A stretch of 8,848 bases of DNA from Chloroflexota bacterium (GCA_017743585.1 JAGHYP010000107.1:1-8848), one strand, 5' to 3'. Counted from the first letter of the stretch, positions 1 through 7,620 are shown. The notes: a model not told the origin generated them from the letters alone. Program-made: numbers and translations.

Positions 1-19
1 AGATGTGTATAAGAGACAG
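1..19. other. Tn5/Nextera mosaic-end adapter (left end)
   Basis: The first 19 bases read AGATGTGTATAAGAGACAG, the transposase mosaic end used in Nextera tagmentation libraries. It is library sequence, not genome. The reading frame of the SDR gene runs straight into it, so any residues translated from these bases are artefact. Genomic sequence starts at base 20. Confidence 0.98.
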
Positions 20-775
20 GTATTTGCCGCTCACGCCTTCCACCTCAGGCGAGCTGGCGAGATAGATCACGGTATCAGCGCCCTGCTCAGGCGTGAGCGC
101 AAAGGCTTGCAGCAAGCTGAAGATCTTCGAGATCAGCCCTTCGTTGTTCCTGCCAAAGCCTGTGCGCACAAAGCCGGGATGCATTGCGTTAGCTGTCACG
201 CCTGTGCCCTCCAAGCGGCGCGCCAGCTCGTAAGTGAAGACAACGTTCGCCAGCTTGGTCTGTCCGTAAACGCGGAAGCCGTTGTAAGTCGGCGGGTGAT
301 GTGGATTAACGAGGTTCAAGCGCGCGAACCGATGCGCATCGGATGAGACGTTCACGATGCGCGCGGGCGCGCTCGCCTTGAGCAGATCGAGCAAGAGCGT
401 CGTCAGGTAGAAGTGGCCAAGGTGATTGAGCGCGAAGGTCATCTCGTAGCCGTCGGCGCTGGTCAGGCGCTTATCGAAGTAAGCGCCGGCGTTGTTGATC
501 AGCACTTCCAAGCGCGGATAGCGCGCCTTGACTTGATCGGCGAGATGACGCACTTCCGCCATGACCGATAAGTCGGCCCTCAGCGCTTCAATCGCTTGGT
601 TGCCTGTGCTCGCTCGCAGCTCAGCAACGGTCTCGGCGCATTTTTGCGCGTTGCGCCCGACGATCACGACCTGCGCGCCGAGCTTGGCCAATCCGCGCGC
701 CGCCGCCTTGCCGATGCCATTCGTGGCGCCTGTGATCAGGACGGTTTTGCCCGTCATATCGGCGTTGCGTGTCAT
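20..775 (-). CDS. SDR-family oxidoreductase, retinol dehydrogenase-like, C-terminus cut off
   Basis: NAD(P)-dependent short-chain dehydrogenase/reductase; 252 residues are visible and the frame is still open at the adapter, so roughly 30-60 C-terminal residues are missing by comparison with similar enzymes. Visible motifs are the cofactor glycine motif TGATNGIG (15-22), ADL (67-69), NNAG (94-97), the active-site Asn in NHLG (117), the catalytic Ser in VSS (144-145), YxxxK with Tyr170 and Lys174, and MHPG (198-201). The length, NHLG and the HP after TAN favour the classical retinol dehydrogenase/WW-oxidoreductase-like branch. The substrate cannot be read from sequence. The start is ATG at 775, with GGAGAAA at 785-791 upstream; a second in-frame ATG at 757 is possible. 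It lies 75 bases downstream of gltX on the same strand and also has a plausible promoter of its own. Confidence 0.92.
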
Positions 776-803
776 GCGCTGCGATTTCTCCGAAAACTAT
801 TCG

Positions 804-831
804 ATTATCGTGTCTCGCAGATTATCGGCAA
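804..831 (-). promoter_or_regulatory. Putative sigma70-type promoter of the SDR gene
   Basis: On the minus strand a -35 element TTGCCG (826-831) is followed after 16 bases by a -10 element GATAAT (804-809), 28 bases before the ATG. The heptamer GATAATC occurs twice, over the -10 and just after the -35 start, and the -10 copy sits in the odd palindrome CGAT-T-ATCG (802-810). The match is decent, but such short elements arise by chance and readthrough from gltX is also possible. Confidence 0.4.
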
Positions 832-850
832 AAGTGCTGTTTCTAACAAC

Positions 851-2338
851 TCAGGCGGTCGTTTGTAGGACCGCAATGGCGCGCGCGAGGCGCGCTAGCA
901 CTTTCTCGCGCCCAATAATCGCCATCACCTCAAACAGCGGCGGCGAGACGCTCTGCCCGGTCACGGCGAGACGGATCGGGCTGAAAAACTGGCCTGCTTT
1001 GATGTTAAGCTGCTCTGCGGTGCTGCGCAGCGCCGCTTCCTGCGTCGCAACCTCAAAATCGGGCAAGGCGGCGAGCGTATCATGCGCCAATTGTAGCGCG
1101 GCACACGTCTGCTCTGCCGTCAAGCCCTTCGGAATCAGCGTGCTCGGCTCGGGCACAGGCACGTCGTCGCGGAACAGGAAGCCTGCCATCTCCACAGCGT
1201 CGGTCAGCACCTTGATGCGCTCTTTGACGAGCGGCGCGACTTTGAGCAAGGTCTCATACGGCGCGTTCAGGCCTGCTGCTTCGAAGAACGGCTGCATTCG
1301 GCGCGCCAGCGCCTCATCAGAGAGCCTGCGAATCCATTCGCCGTTCAGCCACTTCAGCTTGACCACGTCGAACTTTGTGCCTGTTTGCGTCACGCGCGTG
1401 ATATCGAAGACCTCAGCCGCCTCTTCTTTGGTGAAAACCTGAATTTCCTCGCCCTTTTCGTCGGTCTTGCCGTAATTCCAGCCGACGTTGCACAAAAAGT
1501 TGGTGACCGCCTCGGGCAGGTAGCCGCCCTTGATGAAATACGAGATGGATGCCTCAGGATGCTTGCGCTTGCTGATCTTGCCGCCGCTTGGATGCAGGAT
1601 GACTGGCACATGACAGAACTTCGGCGGCTCCCAGCCGAAGGCTTGGTACAGAAGGATGTGCAACGGCGTGCTCGGAAGCCATTCCTCGGCGCGGATGACA
1701 TGCGAAATTTCCATCAGATGGTCATCCACCACGTGCGCAAGGTGATAGGTCGGGAAGCCATCTGCTTTCAGCAAGACAGCATCTTGCAGCGTGTCGTTGC
1801 GCACGCGGATCGTGCCGCGCACCATGTCCTCGAAGACGGTCTCTCCATCCAGTGGCACTTTCAAGCGGATGACGTAGGGCTTGCCTTCGGCGTCAAGGCG
1901 CGCCCAATCTTCAGGCGTCAGCTGCCGCGCGCGCCGATCATAGCCGGGCGGAAAGCCACTCGCCTTGCGCGCCGCGCTGATCAGCTCCAGCTCTTCAGGC
2001 GTCTCATAGGCGCGGTACGCCTTGCCATGCTCGACGAGCCAATTCGCCCAGTACTGGTAGTGCGCCAGACGCTGGCTCTGGATGTACGGGCCGTAGTCGC
2101 CGCCGATATCCGGACCCTCGTCCCAATCCAAGCCTGCCCAGCGCAAGCCGTCCATGATGCTGCTCAGCGAATGCTCCTGAGTCCGTTTTTGATCAGTATC
2201 CTCGATGCGCAGGATGAATTTGCCGCCATGCCGACGGGCGAACATCCAATTGAATTGCGCCGTTCGCACGCCGCCGATGTGCAAGTCGCCCGTCGGGCTG
2301 GGCGCAAAGCGGACGCGCACAGGGCGTGAATCGCTCAC
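851..2338 (-). CDS. gltX: Glutamyl-tRNA synthetase
   Basis: Class I aminoacyl-tRNA synthetase that charges tRNA-Glu in the cytoplasm (EC 6.1.1.17); 495 residues from the chosen start, a normal full length. The N-terminal segment RFAPSPTGDLHIGG contains the HIGH-type motif HIGG (20-23), followed by ILRIEDTDQKR (about 42-52). The KMSKS-type motif is KISKR (254-258), and the C-terminal helical anticodon-binding domain is intact. The CxC zinc-site region of E. coli-type enzymes is replaced by AYET (about 110-113), so this enzyme appears to lack that zinc. Start choice: the open frame reaches TTG at 2356, but GAGGAG at 2345-2350 lies inside that extension, exactly 6 bases before GTG at 2338, so GTG is preferred. 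Whether it is discriminating or also charges tRNA-Gln cannot be told here. It is transcribed divergently from the glycosidase gene. Confidence 0.97.
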   Translation of the reverse strand: MSDSRPVRVRFAPSPTGDLHIGGVRTAQFNWMFARRHGGKFILRIEDTDQKRTQEHSLSSIMDGLRWAGLDWDEGPDIGGDYGPYIQSQRLAHYQYWANWLVEHGKAYRAYETPEELELISAARKASGFPPGYDRRARQLTPEDWARLDAEGKPYVIRLKVPLDGETVFEDMVRGTIRVRNDTLQDAVLLKADGFPTYHLAHVVDDHLMEISHVIRAEEWLPSTPLHILLYQAFGWEPPKFCHVPVILHPSGGKISKRKHPEASISYFIKGGYLPEAVTNFLCNVGWNYGKTDEKGEEIQVFTKEEAAEVFDITRVTQTGTKFDVVKLKWLNGEWIRRLSDEALARRMQPFFEAAGLNAPYETLLKVAPLVKERIKVLTDAVEMAGFLFRDDVPVPEPSTLIPKGLTAEQTCAALQLAHDTLAALPDFEVATQEAALRSTAEQLNIKAGQFFSPIRLAVTGQSVSPPLFEVMAIIGREKVLARLARAIAVLQTTA

Positions 2339-2344
2339 CAATTG

Positions 2345-2350
2345 CTCCTC
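2345..2350 (-). promoter_or_regulatory. Shine-Dalgarno site that sets the gltX start
   Basis: GAGGAG on the minus strand, 6 bases upstream of GTG at 2338. It falls within the longer open frame from TTG 2356, which argues against that longer start. An out-of-frame ATG (2350-2352) overlapping this site opens only a five-codon frame. Confidence 0.7.
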
Positions 2351-2380
2351 ATACAAGCCTCGCTACATGCACAACAGAGG

Positions 2381-2408
2381 ATTATAAATGGAAGGCACTA
2401 TTCAGCAA
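2381..2408 (-). promoter_or_regulatory. Putative gltX promoter
   Basis: Minus-strand TTGCTG (2403-2408) and a perfect TATAAT (2381-2386) are separated by 16 bases. The predicted leader before GTG 2338 is about 35 bases. The -10 is consensus; the -35 matches only in its TTG. It is back to back with the glycosidase promoter, with the two -35 boxes 5 bases apart. Confidence 0.55.
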
Positions 2409-2413
2409 GGCTT

Positions 2414-2441
2414 TTGGCGGCTTCGCGAGGCTCGGTATAAT
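2414..2441 (+). promoter_or_regulatory. Putative promoter of the glycosidase-DUF5682 genes
   Basis: Plus-strand TTGGCG (2414-2419) and a perfect TATAAT (2436-2441) are separated by 16 bases, giving a leader of about 28 bases before ATG 2476. It is the mirror partner of the gltX promoter in the 137-base divergent region. Confidence 0.55.
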
Positions 2442-2463
2442 GCGGCCCGTTTCAACTCAGATT

Positions 2464-2470
2464 GGGAGGT
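2464..2470 (+). promoter_or_regulatory. Shine-Dalgarno site that sets the glycosidase start
   Basis: GGGAGGT ends 5 bases before ATG 2476, which is also where a clean signal peptide begins. It excludes the 50-residue upstream extension of the open frame to 2326. Confidence 0.75.
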
Positions 2471-2475
2471 GTTCG

Positions 2476-3843
2476 ATGGCATCCTTATCAAAAAAGCTAC
2501 GCACACTGGTCGCGCTCAGCTTGGCAGCGCTTGCAATCGCGGCGAGCTTCGGCGGCGCTGCTCACGCGCAAACGACCGTCACAGGCACGGTGATCGTGGA
2601 TGAGCTGTACATGCGCTCGTCGGCGTCGCGCCGCGGCGCAATTTTGGATACGCTGCGCTTCGGTCAGCGCGTGGAGATCAGGGGGCGCTCGACTGTGCGC
2701 GGCTGGGGCTACGGACGCAGCGAATCGGGCGCAGTCGGCTGGGTCGTCCTGCAGTACTTGAAATTTCCCGCCAACACCAATCTGAGCAATCTGCCGATTG
2801 TGCCGCCTGATGCGCCGACCAATCCTGCTGGCGGCGCACCCAGCAGTGCCGCCGCGCCTGCCGGCGGTCCAACGCCGCCACCAGCAGCGCCGCCGCCAGC
2901 CGCCGGCAGGGCTAACCTGCGCGGCTTCGAGCTAGGCGGTCAGGTGCAAAGCCTGAGTCCTGCTACGGTCAATGCCATGCGGCGCGCCGGCATGACTTGG
3001 GTGAAACGTCAAGCGAGAGAAGGCGATGCCGCCGCCTTCGCTTACATCAACGAGGCGAAGGCAAATGGCTTCAAGATTCTGCTCTCTGTGATCGGAAACC
3101 CAGAGTTGGTCGTCGAGCCAAGCTACCAAGATGTCTATGCGAGCTTCGTCGGTCAGTTGGCAGCCGCTGGCGCGGACGCTATCGAGGTCTGGAATGAGCA
3201 GAACATTGACCGCGAATGGAAGCGCGGCGCGATCAACCCTGTCACTTATACGCAGCTGCTCGCCAAAGCCTACAGGGCGATCAAAGCCAACAATCCGAAT
3301 ACGCTCGTCATCAGCGGGGCGCCTGCCCCGACAGGCGCTGAGGCAGCCTTTGGCTCGGATCGCGTCTGGAACGATGATCGCTACGTGCAAGGGATGGCAG
3401 CCGCTGGCGCAGGGCGCTACGCTGACTGCATCGGCTTGCACTACAACGAAGGCATCATCAGTCCGAATCAGCGTAGCGGCGATCCGCGCGGCGATAACTA
3501 TCCGACGCGCTACTACGACGGTCAGGTGGCGCGCGGCCTGAATCCGTTCGGCGGCAAGCGCGGTTGCTTCACAGAGCTGGGCTATCTCTCGCCGCAAAGC
3601 TACGGGCCGCTGCCAAGCAATTTCGCTTGGGCAGCCAACGTGACCGTGCAACAGCAAGCGCAATGGTTGGCAGAGGCAGCCTTGCGCGCTGCGCAATCGG
3701 GGCGCATTCGCCTGATGATCGTCTTCAATGTGGATTTCACCTACTACGGCGCGGACGATCCGCAGGCGGGCTACGCCATAATCCGCCCTGACGGCTCATG
3801 TCCCGCCTGTGAGACGCTCGGGCGCGTGATGGGCGTGCGCTGA
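2476..3843 (+). CDS. Secreted SH3b-domain protein with a clan GH-A-like glycosidase domain
   Basis: A 455-residue exported protein. Residues 1-31 form a signal peptide: KK near the start, a hydrophobic stretch, and a likely cleavage after AHA. Residues about 35-97 form a bacterial SH3 (SH3b) domain (VDELYMRSS... GWVVLQYL), usually a cell-wall or glycan-binding module. Residues about 108-146 are a Pro/Ala/Gly linker. Residues about 148-455 look like a TIM-barrel glycosidase of the GH5/GH39 kind: IEVWNEQNID gives a likely acid/base Glu241, and GCFTELGYLSP a likely nucleophile Glu367. Cys318, Cys364, Cys442 and Cys445 could pair after export. The substrate and exact family are not determined. 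Similar SH3b plus barrel proteins are familiar from Chloroflexota. The next gene follows after 32 bases without a terminator, so cotranscription is likely. Confidence 0.85.
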   Translation: MASLSKKLRTLVALSLAALAIAASFGGAAHAQTTVTGTVIVDELYMRSSASRRGAILDTLRFGQRVEIRGRSTVRGWGYGRSESGAVGWVVLQYLKFPANTNLSNLPIVPPDAPTNPAGGAPSSAAAPAGGPTPPPAAPPPAAGRANLRGFELGGQVQSLSPATVNAMRRAGMTWVKRQAREGDAAAFAYINEAKANGFKILLSVIGNPELVVEPSYQDVYASFVGQLAAAGADAIEVWNEQNIDREWKRGAINPVTYTQLLAKAYRAIKANNPNTLVISGAPAPTGAEAAFGSDRVWNDDRYVQGMAAAGAGRYADCIGLHYNEGIISPNQRSGDPRGDNYPTRYYDGQVARGLNPFGGKRGCFTELGYLSPQSYGPLPSNFAWAANVTVQQQAQWLAEAALRAAQSGRIRLMIVFNVDFTYYGADDPQAGYAIIRPDGSCPACETLGRVMGVR

Positions 3844-3864
3844 GTCGCCGGGTCTCTGCCTTGC

Positions 3865-3870
3865 GAGGTG
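3865..3870 (+). promoter_or_regulatory. Shine-Dalgarno site for the DUF5682 GTG start
   Basis: GAGGTG lies 5 bases before GTG 3876, in the 32-base gap after the glycosidase stop. It supports the GTG start, which puts the conserved HLFGIRHHG segment right at the N-terminus. Confidence 0.6.
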
Positions 3871-3875
3871 CGTAG

Positions 3876-6125
3876 GTGGGCAGCGAGGGCGTCCATCTGT
3901 TCGGGATACGGCATCACGGAGTCGGCTCGGCGCGCAGCCTGCTGGCAGCCTTAGAGTCGCTGCAGCCTGACGCGCTGCTGATCGAAGGCCCGCCCGAAGG
4001 GGACGCGCTCCTGCCCTACGTCTTGCATCCTGCCATGCAGCCGCCTGTGGCGCTCTTGATCTACGCGCCCGATCAGCCCAGGTGCGCTGCTTTCTACCCG
4101 TTCGCGATCTTCTCGCCTGAGTGGCAGGCGTTGCGCTACGGCTTGCAGCGCGGCATCCCAACGCGCTTCATAGATTTGCCACAGGCAATCCGCTTCGCGC
4201 TCGCCGAGTCCGACGAGTACCAACCGCAAGCTGAGCTGACACCTGAGCTCAGCCGCCTGCGCGCCGATCCACTCTCAGAGTTGGCGCGAATTGCCGGCTA
4301 CGATGACAGCGAGCGCTGGTGGAACGATCTGGTCGAGCAACGGCGCGCTACAGACTCAGACATTTTCACAGGCATTTTGGAAGCGATGCAGGCGCTGCGC
4401 GCGACGTTTCCGCTCGATGAGCCGATAGAAGCGCTGCGCGAAGCGCACATGCGTCAGAGCATCCGCGCCGCGCTCAAAGAAGGTTTCCAGCGCATCGCAG
4501 TGGTCTGTGGCGCTTGGCATACGCCTGCGCTGACTGATCTGAGCGACGCCAAAGCCGATGCCGCGCTTTTGAAAGGCTTGCCCAAGCTGAAGGTCAGCGC
4601 CACGTGGATTCCGTGGACGTATGGACGGCTAACAATGGAGAGCGGCTACGGCGCCGGCATTCGCTCGCCGGGTTGGTATGACTTTCTTTGGCGCACGGGC
4701 GATACGGGCGACGTCGCGCTCGGCTGGCTGACACACGTGGCGCATCTGCTGCGCGCTGAGCAATTGGATGCTTCCACGGCGCAAGTGATTGACGCGGCGC
4801 GCATGGCAGAGGCGCTTGCTGCCTTGCGCGAACGCGCCATGCCGAGCCTCGAAGAGCTGAACGAGGCGACGCAAGCTGTCTTCTGCATGGGCAGCAATGT
4901 GCCGATGCGCCTGATCTGGCGCAAGCTGATCGTCGGCGACGAGATAGGCGATGCGCCAGATGATGTGCCTGCCGTGCCGCTCTTGCAAGATTTTCAGCGC
5001 GAGCAGAGGCGGCTGCGTCTGACCGAGAGAGATATCGCCAAGCGCAACGCGGCGCGCAGCCCGCATGCCGCCAACCTCGAGCTCGACTTGCGCGAGGCGC
5101 TCGATCTAGAGCGCAGCCGCCTATTGCATCGCTTGAATATGCTCGATATCCCCTTCGGCAAGCTGATGCAGGCGCGCAGCAAAGGCACGTTCAAAGAAGC
5201 ATGGCGCGTGGAATGGCAGCCCGAGTTCGCAATCGCGCTCATCGAAGCGAGTCAATGGGGGACGACGATTGAGTCGGCGGCGACTGCCTACGCGCGCGAC
5301 GCAGCTGATAGCGCGAGCGACTTGCCGACGTTGACCGAGTTACTTGAATCGGCGTTGCTAGCTGCGCTCGACGACGCGATTGCCCATCTCGTGCGCGCCG
5401 TGCGCGATCTAGCAGCGCTCGCCAGCGATATCGTGCATTTGATGGGCGCGCTGCCGCCGCTCGTGCGCATTGTGCGCTATGGCGATGTGCGCGGCACAGA
5501 CGCGACGCTTGTCCAAATGGTGGTGCAGAGCTTGGTGGCGCGCATTTGCATCGGTTTGCCGAGCGCCTGCGCGTCGCTCGATGATGAAGCAGCCGCAGAG
5601 ATGCTCAAGCACCTGAACAGCACGCACGCCGCTATCAATTTGCTGGCTGATGAGTCTTTGCAGGCTGAGTGGCAAGCGACTCTGCTGCGCCTTGCCGACG
5701 CGCCAACTTTGCACGGCTTGCTCAGCGGACGCTGCGCGCGCATTCTACACGATGCTGAGGCATGGGATGCTCTGGAGACAGCCCGCCGTCTAGGCTTGGC
5801 GCTCTCGGTCGGCAACGCGCCCGAGAAAGCGGCCGCTTGGCTAGAAGGCTTCCTGAGCGGCAGCGGCGAAGTGCTGCTACACGATCTGCGCTTGTGGCAA
5901 GCCGTGGATAGTTGGCTGTGCAGCTTGCGCCCAGAGGCATTTCAGGCGCTTTTGCCGCTAGTGCGGCGCACGTTTGCCACGTTCAGCGCGCCTGAGCGCC
6001 AGCGCTTGGCGGATCGCGTGCTGTATGGCACGTCGCGGCCGACGGGGCAGCGCACCGCTTTCGATCCTGAACAAGCCAGCAAAGTGCTGCCAACCTTGGC
6101 GCGCTTGCTCGGCAAGCGCCTTTGA
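3876..6125 (+). CDS. DUF5682-family protein
   Basis: A 749-residue cytoplasmic protein with no signal peptide or membrane segment, recognised from family memory as DUF5682; its biochemical role is unknown. The N-terminal part (1-275) has FGIRHHGVGSARSL (9-22), EGPPEGD (37-43), GYDDSERWWNDLVE (141-154), REAHMRQSIR (188-197), CGAWHTPAL (211-219) and an aromatic stretch TWIPWTYGRL to GWYDFLW (243-272). The order HH, E-G-P, E..M..., GxxH recalls the TraB/TIKI/erythromycin esterase type of fold, which is inference. The rest is mainly helical, with GTFKEAWRVEWQPE (437-450) and WGTTIESAAT (461-470), which I associate with this family. Members usually sit beside MoxR AAA ATPase, VWA and SWIM zinc-finger genes, implicated by others in NTP-dependent conflict systems. 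None of these is present in this window: upstream is the glycosidase, and 90 bases downstream the PLP enzyme. Confidence 0.85.
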   Translation: MGSEGVHLFGIRHHGVGSARSLLAALESLQPDALLIEGPPEGDALLPYVLHPAMQPPVALLIYAPDQPRCAAFYPFAIFSPEWQALRYGLQRGIPTRFIDLPQAIRFALAESDEYQPQAELTPELSRLRADPLSELARIAGYDDSERWWNDLVEQRRATDSDIFTGILEAMQALRATFPLDEPIEALREAHMRQSIRAALKEGFQRIAVVCGAWHTPALTDLSDAKADAALLKGLPKLKVSATWIPWTYGRLTMESGYGAGIRSPGWYDFLWRTGDTGDVALGWLTHVAHLLRAEQLDASTAQVIDAARMAEALAALRERAMPSLEELNEATQAVFCMGSNVPMRLIWRKLIVGDEIGDAPDDVPAVPLLQDFQREQRRLRLTERDIAKRNAARSPHAANLELDLREALDLERSRLLHRLNMLDIPFGKLMQARSKGTFKEAWRVEWQPEFAIALIEASQWGTTIESAATAYARDAADSASDLPTLTELLESALLAALDDAIAHLVRAVRDLAALASDIVHLMGALPPLVRIVRYGDVRGTDATLVQMVVQSLVARICIGLPSACASLDDEAAAEMLKHLNSTHAAINLLADESLQAEWQATLLRLADAPTLHGLLSGRCARILHDAEAWDALETARRLGLALSVGNAPEKAAAWLEGFLSGSGEVLLHDLRLWQAVDSWLCSLRPEAFQALLPLVRRTFATFSAPERQRLADRVLYGTSRPTGQRTAFDPEQASKVLPTLARLLGKRL

Positions 6126-6129
6126 CGCC

Positions 6130-6159
6130 TTGCTGATTCAGCCGCTGAAATGCTATGCT
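6130..6159 (+). promoter_or_regulatory. Possible promoter of the PLP enzyme gene, with a palindrome in the spacer
   Basis: TTGCTG (6130-6135) and TATGCT (6154-6159) are 18 bases apart in the 90-base gap before the PLP enzyme. The spacer contains a perfect inverted repeat, TTCAGC-C-GCTGAA (6137-6149). Each box matches consensus only partly (3 and 4 of 6). The palindrome has no T-run after it, so it is more likely a protein-binding site than a terminator, if it means anything. Confidence 0.3.
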
Positions 6160-6215
6160 CCTGCTTAGCTTCTCCGAGAACAGCCATTTGAGCCGTAGCC
6201 TGAGGGCGTATTGCT

Positions 6216-7604
6216 ATGATCATTGGGCCAACCTTTGAAGAGATGCTGCATCCGCACAAGATCGCGCCAGAGATTCGGGCGCGCGCGCGGGCAGCGCGTC
6301 AGAGCGCGCCGCTCGATCCGATCAACCTGTTCAACATCACGTGGCGCGATCCTGAGAATCGCATCTATCACTTGGTGCTGCCCAAAGCGCTCACAGGCGT
6401 TGAGGCGGATATCGTAGTGCTGTACGGTCGCGAGTTCCCGTCGGGCAGCCATAAGGTCGGCGCGGCTTATTCCGTCCTGTTGGAGAAGATGCTCTTCGGC
6501 GAGGTTGAACCGAGTCGGCACACGCTCGTGTGGCCTTCAACGGGCAACTACGGCATCGGCGGCGCTTGGGTCGGCGGGCGCATGGGCTTCCGAAGCATCG
6601 TCGTGCTGCCCGAGGGCATGAGTCGCGAGCGCTTCGAGCTGATCGAGCGCTACGGCGCGCGCATCATCCGCACTCCTGGCTCGGAAAGCAATGTCAAAGA
6701 GATTTACGATATGACGCATCGGCTGCGCGCCGCCGATCCGAACATCCGCGTCTTAAACCAATTCGAGGTAATGGGCAACTATCGCTTCCATTACTACGTG
6801 ACAGGCAACACGCTGGTCGAGCTGGCAGCGGAGCTGAAGGCGCAGGGCATTGGCAGCGGACGCATTGATGCTTTCTGCTCCGCCATGGGCAGCGCTGGCA
6901 CCATCGCCGCTGGCGATCGCTTGAAGCAAGTCTTCCCGGGGCATCTGATCGTCGGGCTTGAGCCGATCCAATGCTCAACGCTCTACAACAACGGCTACGG
7001 CGCGCATGATATTCAAGGCATTGGCGATAAGCATGTCACATGGATTCACAACGTGAACAACATGGACGCGCTGATGTGCATTGATGACCTGACTTGCAAG
7101 AAGGGCTTGCTGGCGCTCAGCGATCCAGCTGGGCAAGCTGTGCTGGTCAAGCGTTACGGCATTCCTGAAGCGCTTGTGGCGCAGCTCAGCACGCTCTTCG
7201 GCATCAGCGGCATCTGCAACATTCTAGGTGCGATCAAGACGGCGAAATATTTTGGTCTCGGACGCGGCAGCCTGATTGCGACCGTTGCTACAGACTCGCT
7301 CGATCGCTATCACAGCGTGATGGACGCCATGCGCGCGCAGTACGGCGCGCCCGATGAAGCGGCGGCGGTCGGCTTGATTGAAGGCACCTTCCACGCCGCC
7401 ACGACGGACTGGGTGCAGCTCGGCACGCGCGAGGCGCGCGCGCGCTGGCACAATCTGAAGTACTTCACATGGGTCGAGCAGCAAGGCAAGACAGTTGAAG
7501 CGCTCGACGCGCAGCGCGACCCAGAGTGGTGGCTGCAGCATCAAGCGCTCGTCAGCGAGATTGACGCCAAGCTGCTCGCGATGCGTACTGAGCTGCCTGT
7601 GTAA
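6216..7604 (+). CDS. Fold-type II PLP-dependent enzyme (cysteine synthase/TrpB-like)
   Basis: A 462-residue cytoplasmic enzyme of the tryptophan synthase beta/cysteine synthase superfamily. The PLP-binding lysine is most likely Lys80 in PSGSHKVGAA. PSTGNYG (107-113) is the substrate-carboxylate loop and GSAGT (225-229) the phosphate-binding loop. VATDSLDRY (357-365) probably carries the residue facing the pyridine nitrogen. The Ser-His-Lys context is like TrpB, while STGNYG is like threonine synthase/cysteine synthase, so the reaction cannot be named safely. An extension of about 80 residues (380-462), rich in Trp, Glu and Arg, lies beyond the usual core. It may be a beta-elimination, beta-replacement or thiolase-type enzyme. 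The start is ATG 6216, with GAGGGC at 6202-6207. The GDCCVxC gene begins 25 bases after its stop, suggesting one transcript and a possible link to sulfur or selenium handling (inference). Confidence 0.85.
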   Translation: MIIGPTFEEMLHPHKIAPEIRARARAARQSAPLDPINLFNITWRDPENRIYHLVLPKALTGVEADIVVLYGREFPSGSHKVGAAYSVLLEKMLFGEVEPSRHTLVWPSTGNYGIGGAWVGGRMGFRSIVVLPEGMSRERFELIERYGARIIRTPGSESNVKEIYDMTHRLRAADPNIRVLNQFEVMGNYRFHYYVTGNTLVELAAELKAQGIGSGRIDAFCSAMGSAGTIAAGDRLKQVFPGHLIVGLEPIQCSTLYNNGYGAHDIQGIGDKHVTWIHNVNNMDALMCIDDLTCKKGLLALSDPAGQAVLVKRYGIPEALVAQLSTLFGISGICNILGAIKTAKYFGLGRGSLIATVATDSLDRYHSVMDAMRAQYGAPDEAAAVGLIEGTFHAATTDWVQLGTREARARWHNLKYFTWVEQQGKTVEALDAQRDPEWWLQHQALVSEIDAKLLAMRTELPV

Positions 7605-7613
7605 AGACCGCGC

Positions 7614-7620
7614 GGCGAGG
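7614..7620 (+). promoter_or_regulatory. Shine-Dalgarno site that sets the GDCCVxC start
   Basis: GGCGAGG, 9 bases before ATG 7630. It excludes the longer open frame that begins inside the PLP enzyme gene. Confidence 0.5.

Noticed and set aside
5..346. Plus-strand open frame beginning MYKRQ at the left end
   Set aside because: It starts inside the adapter and runs antisense to the well-supported SDR gene.
561..1442. Long plus-strand open frame of 293 codons
   Set aside because: It is antisense to the SDR start and the gltX 3' part, rich in Ser, Ala and Arg with no recognisable motif; a shadow of codon bias.
1385..2329. Plus-strand open frame of 314 codons
   Set aside because: It lies wholly antisense to gltX, whose motifs are intact; no family resemblance.
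2326..2475. 50-residue N-terminal extension of the glycosidase
   Set aside because: It would cross the promoter and the gltX start; the Shine-Dalgarno site and signal peptide place the start at 2476.
2932..3696. Minus-strand open frame of 254 codons
   Set aside because: It is antisense to the glycosidase domain and has no convincing start signal or motif.
6137..6149. TTCAGC-C-GCTGAA palindrome as an intrinsic terminator for the DUF5682 gene
   Set aside because: The stem is short, the loop tiny and no T-run follows; at best it is a binding site.
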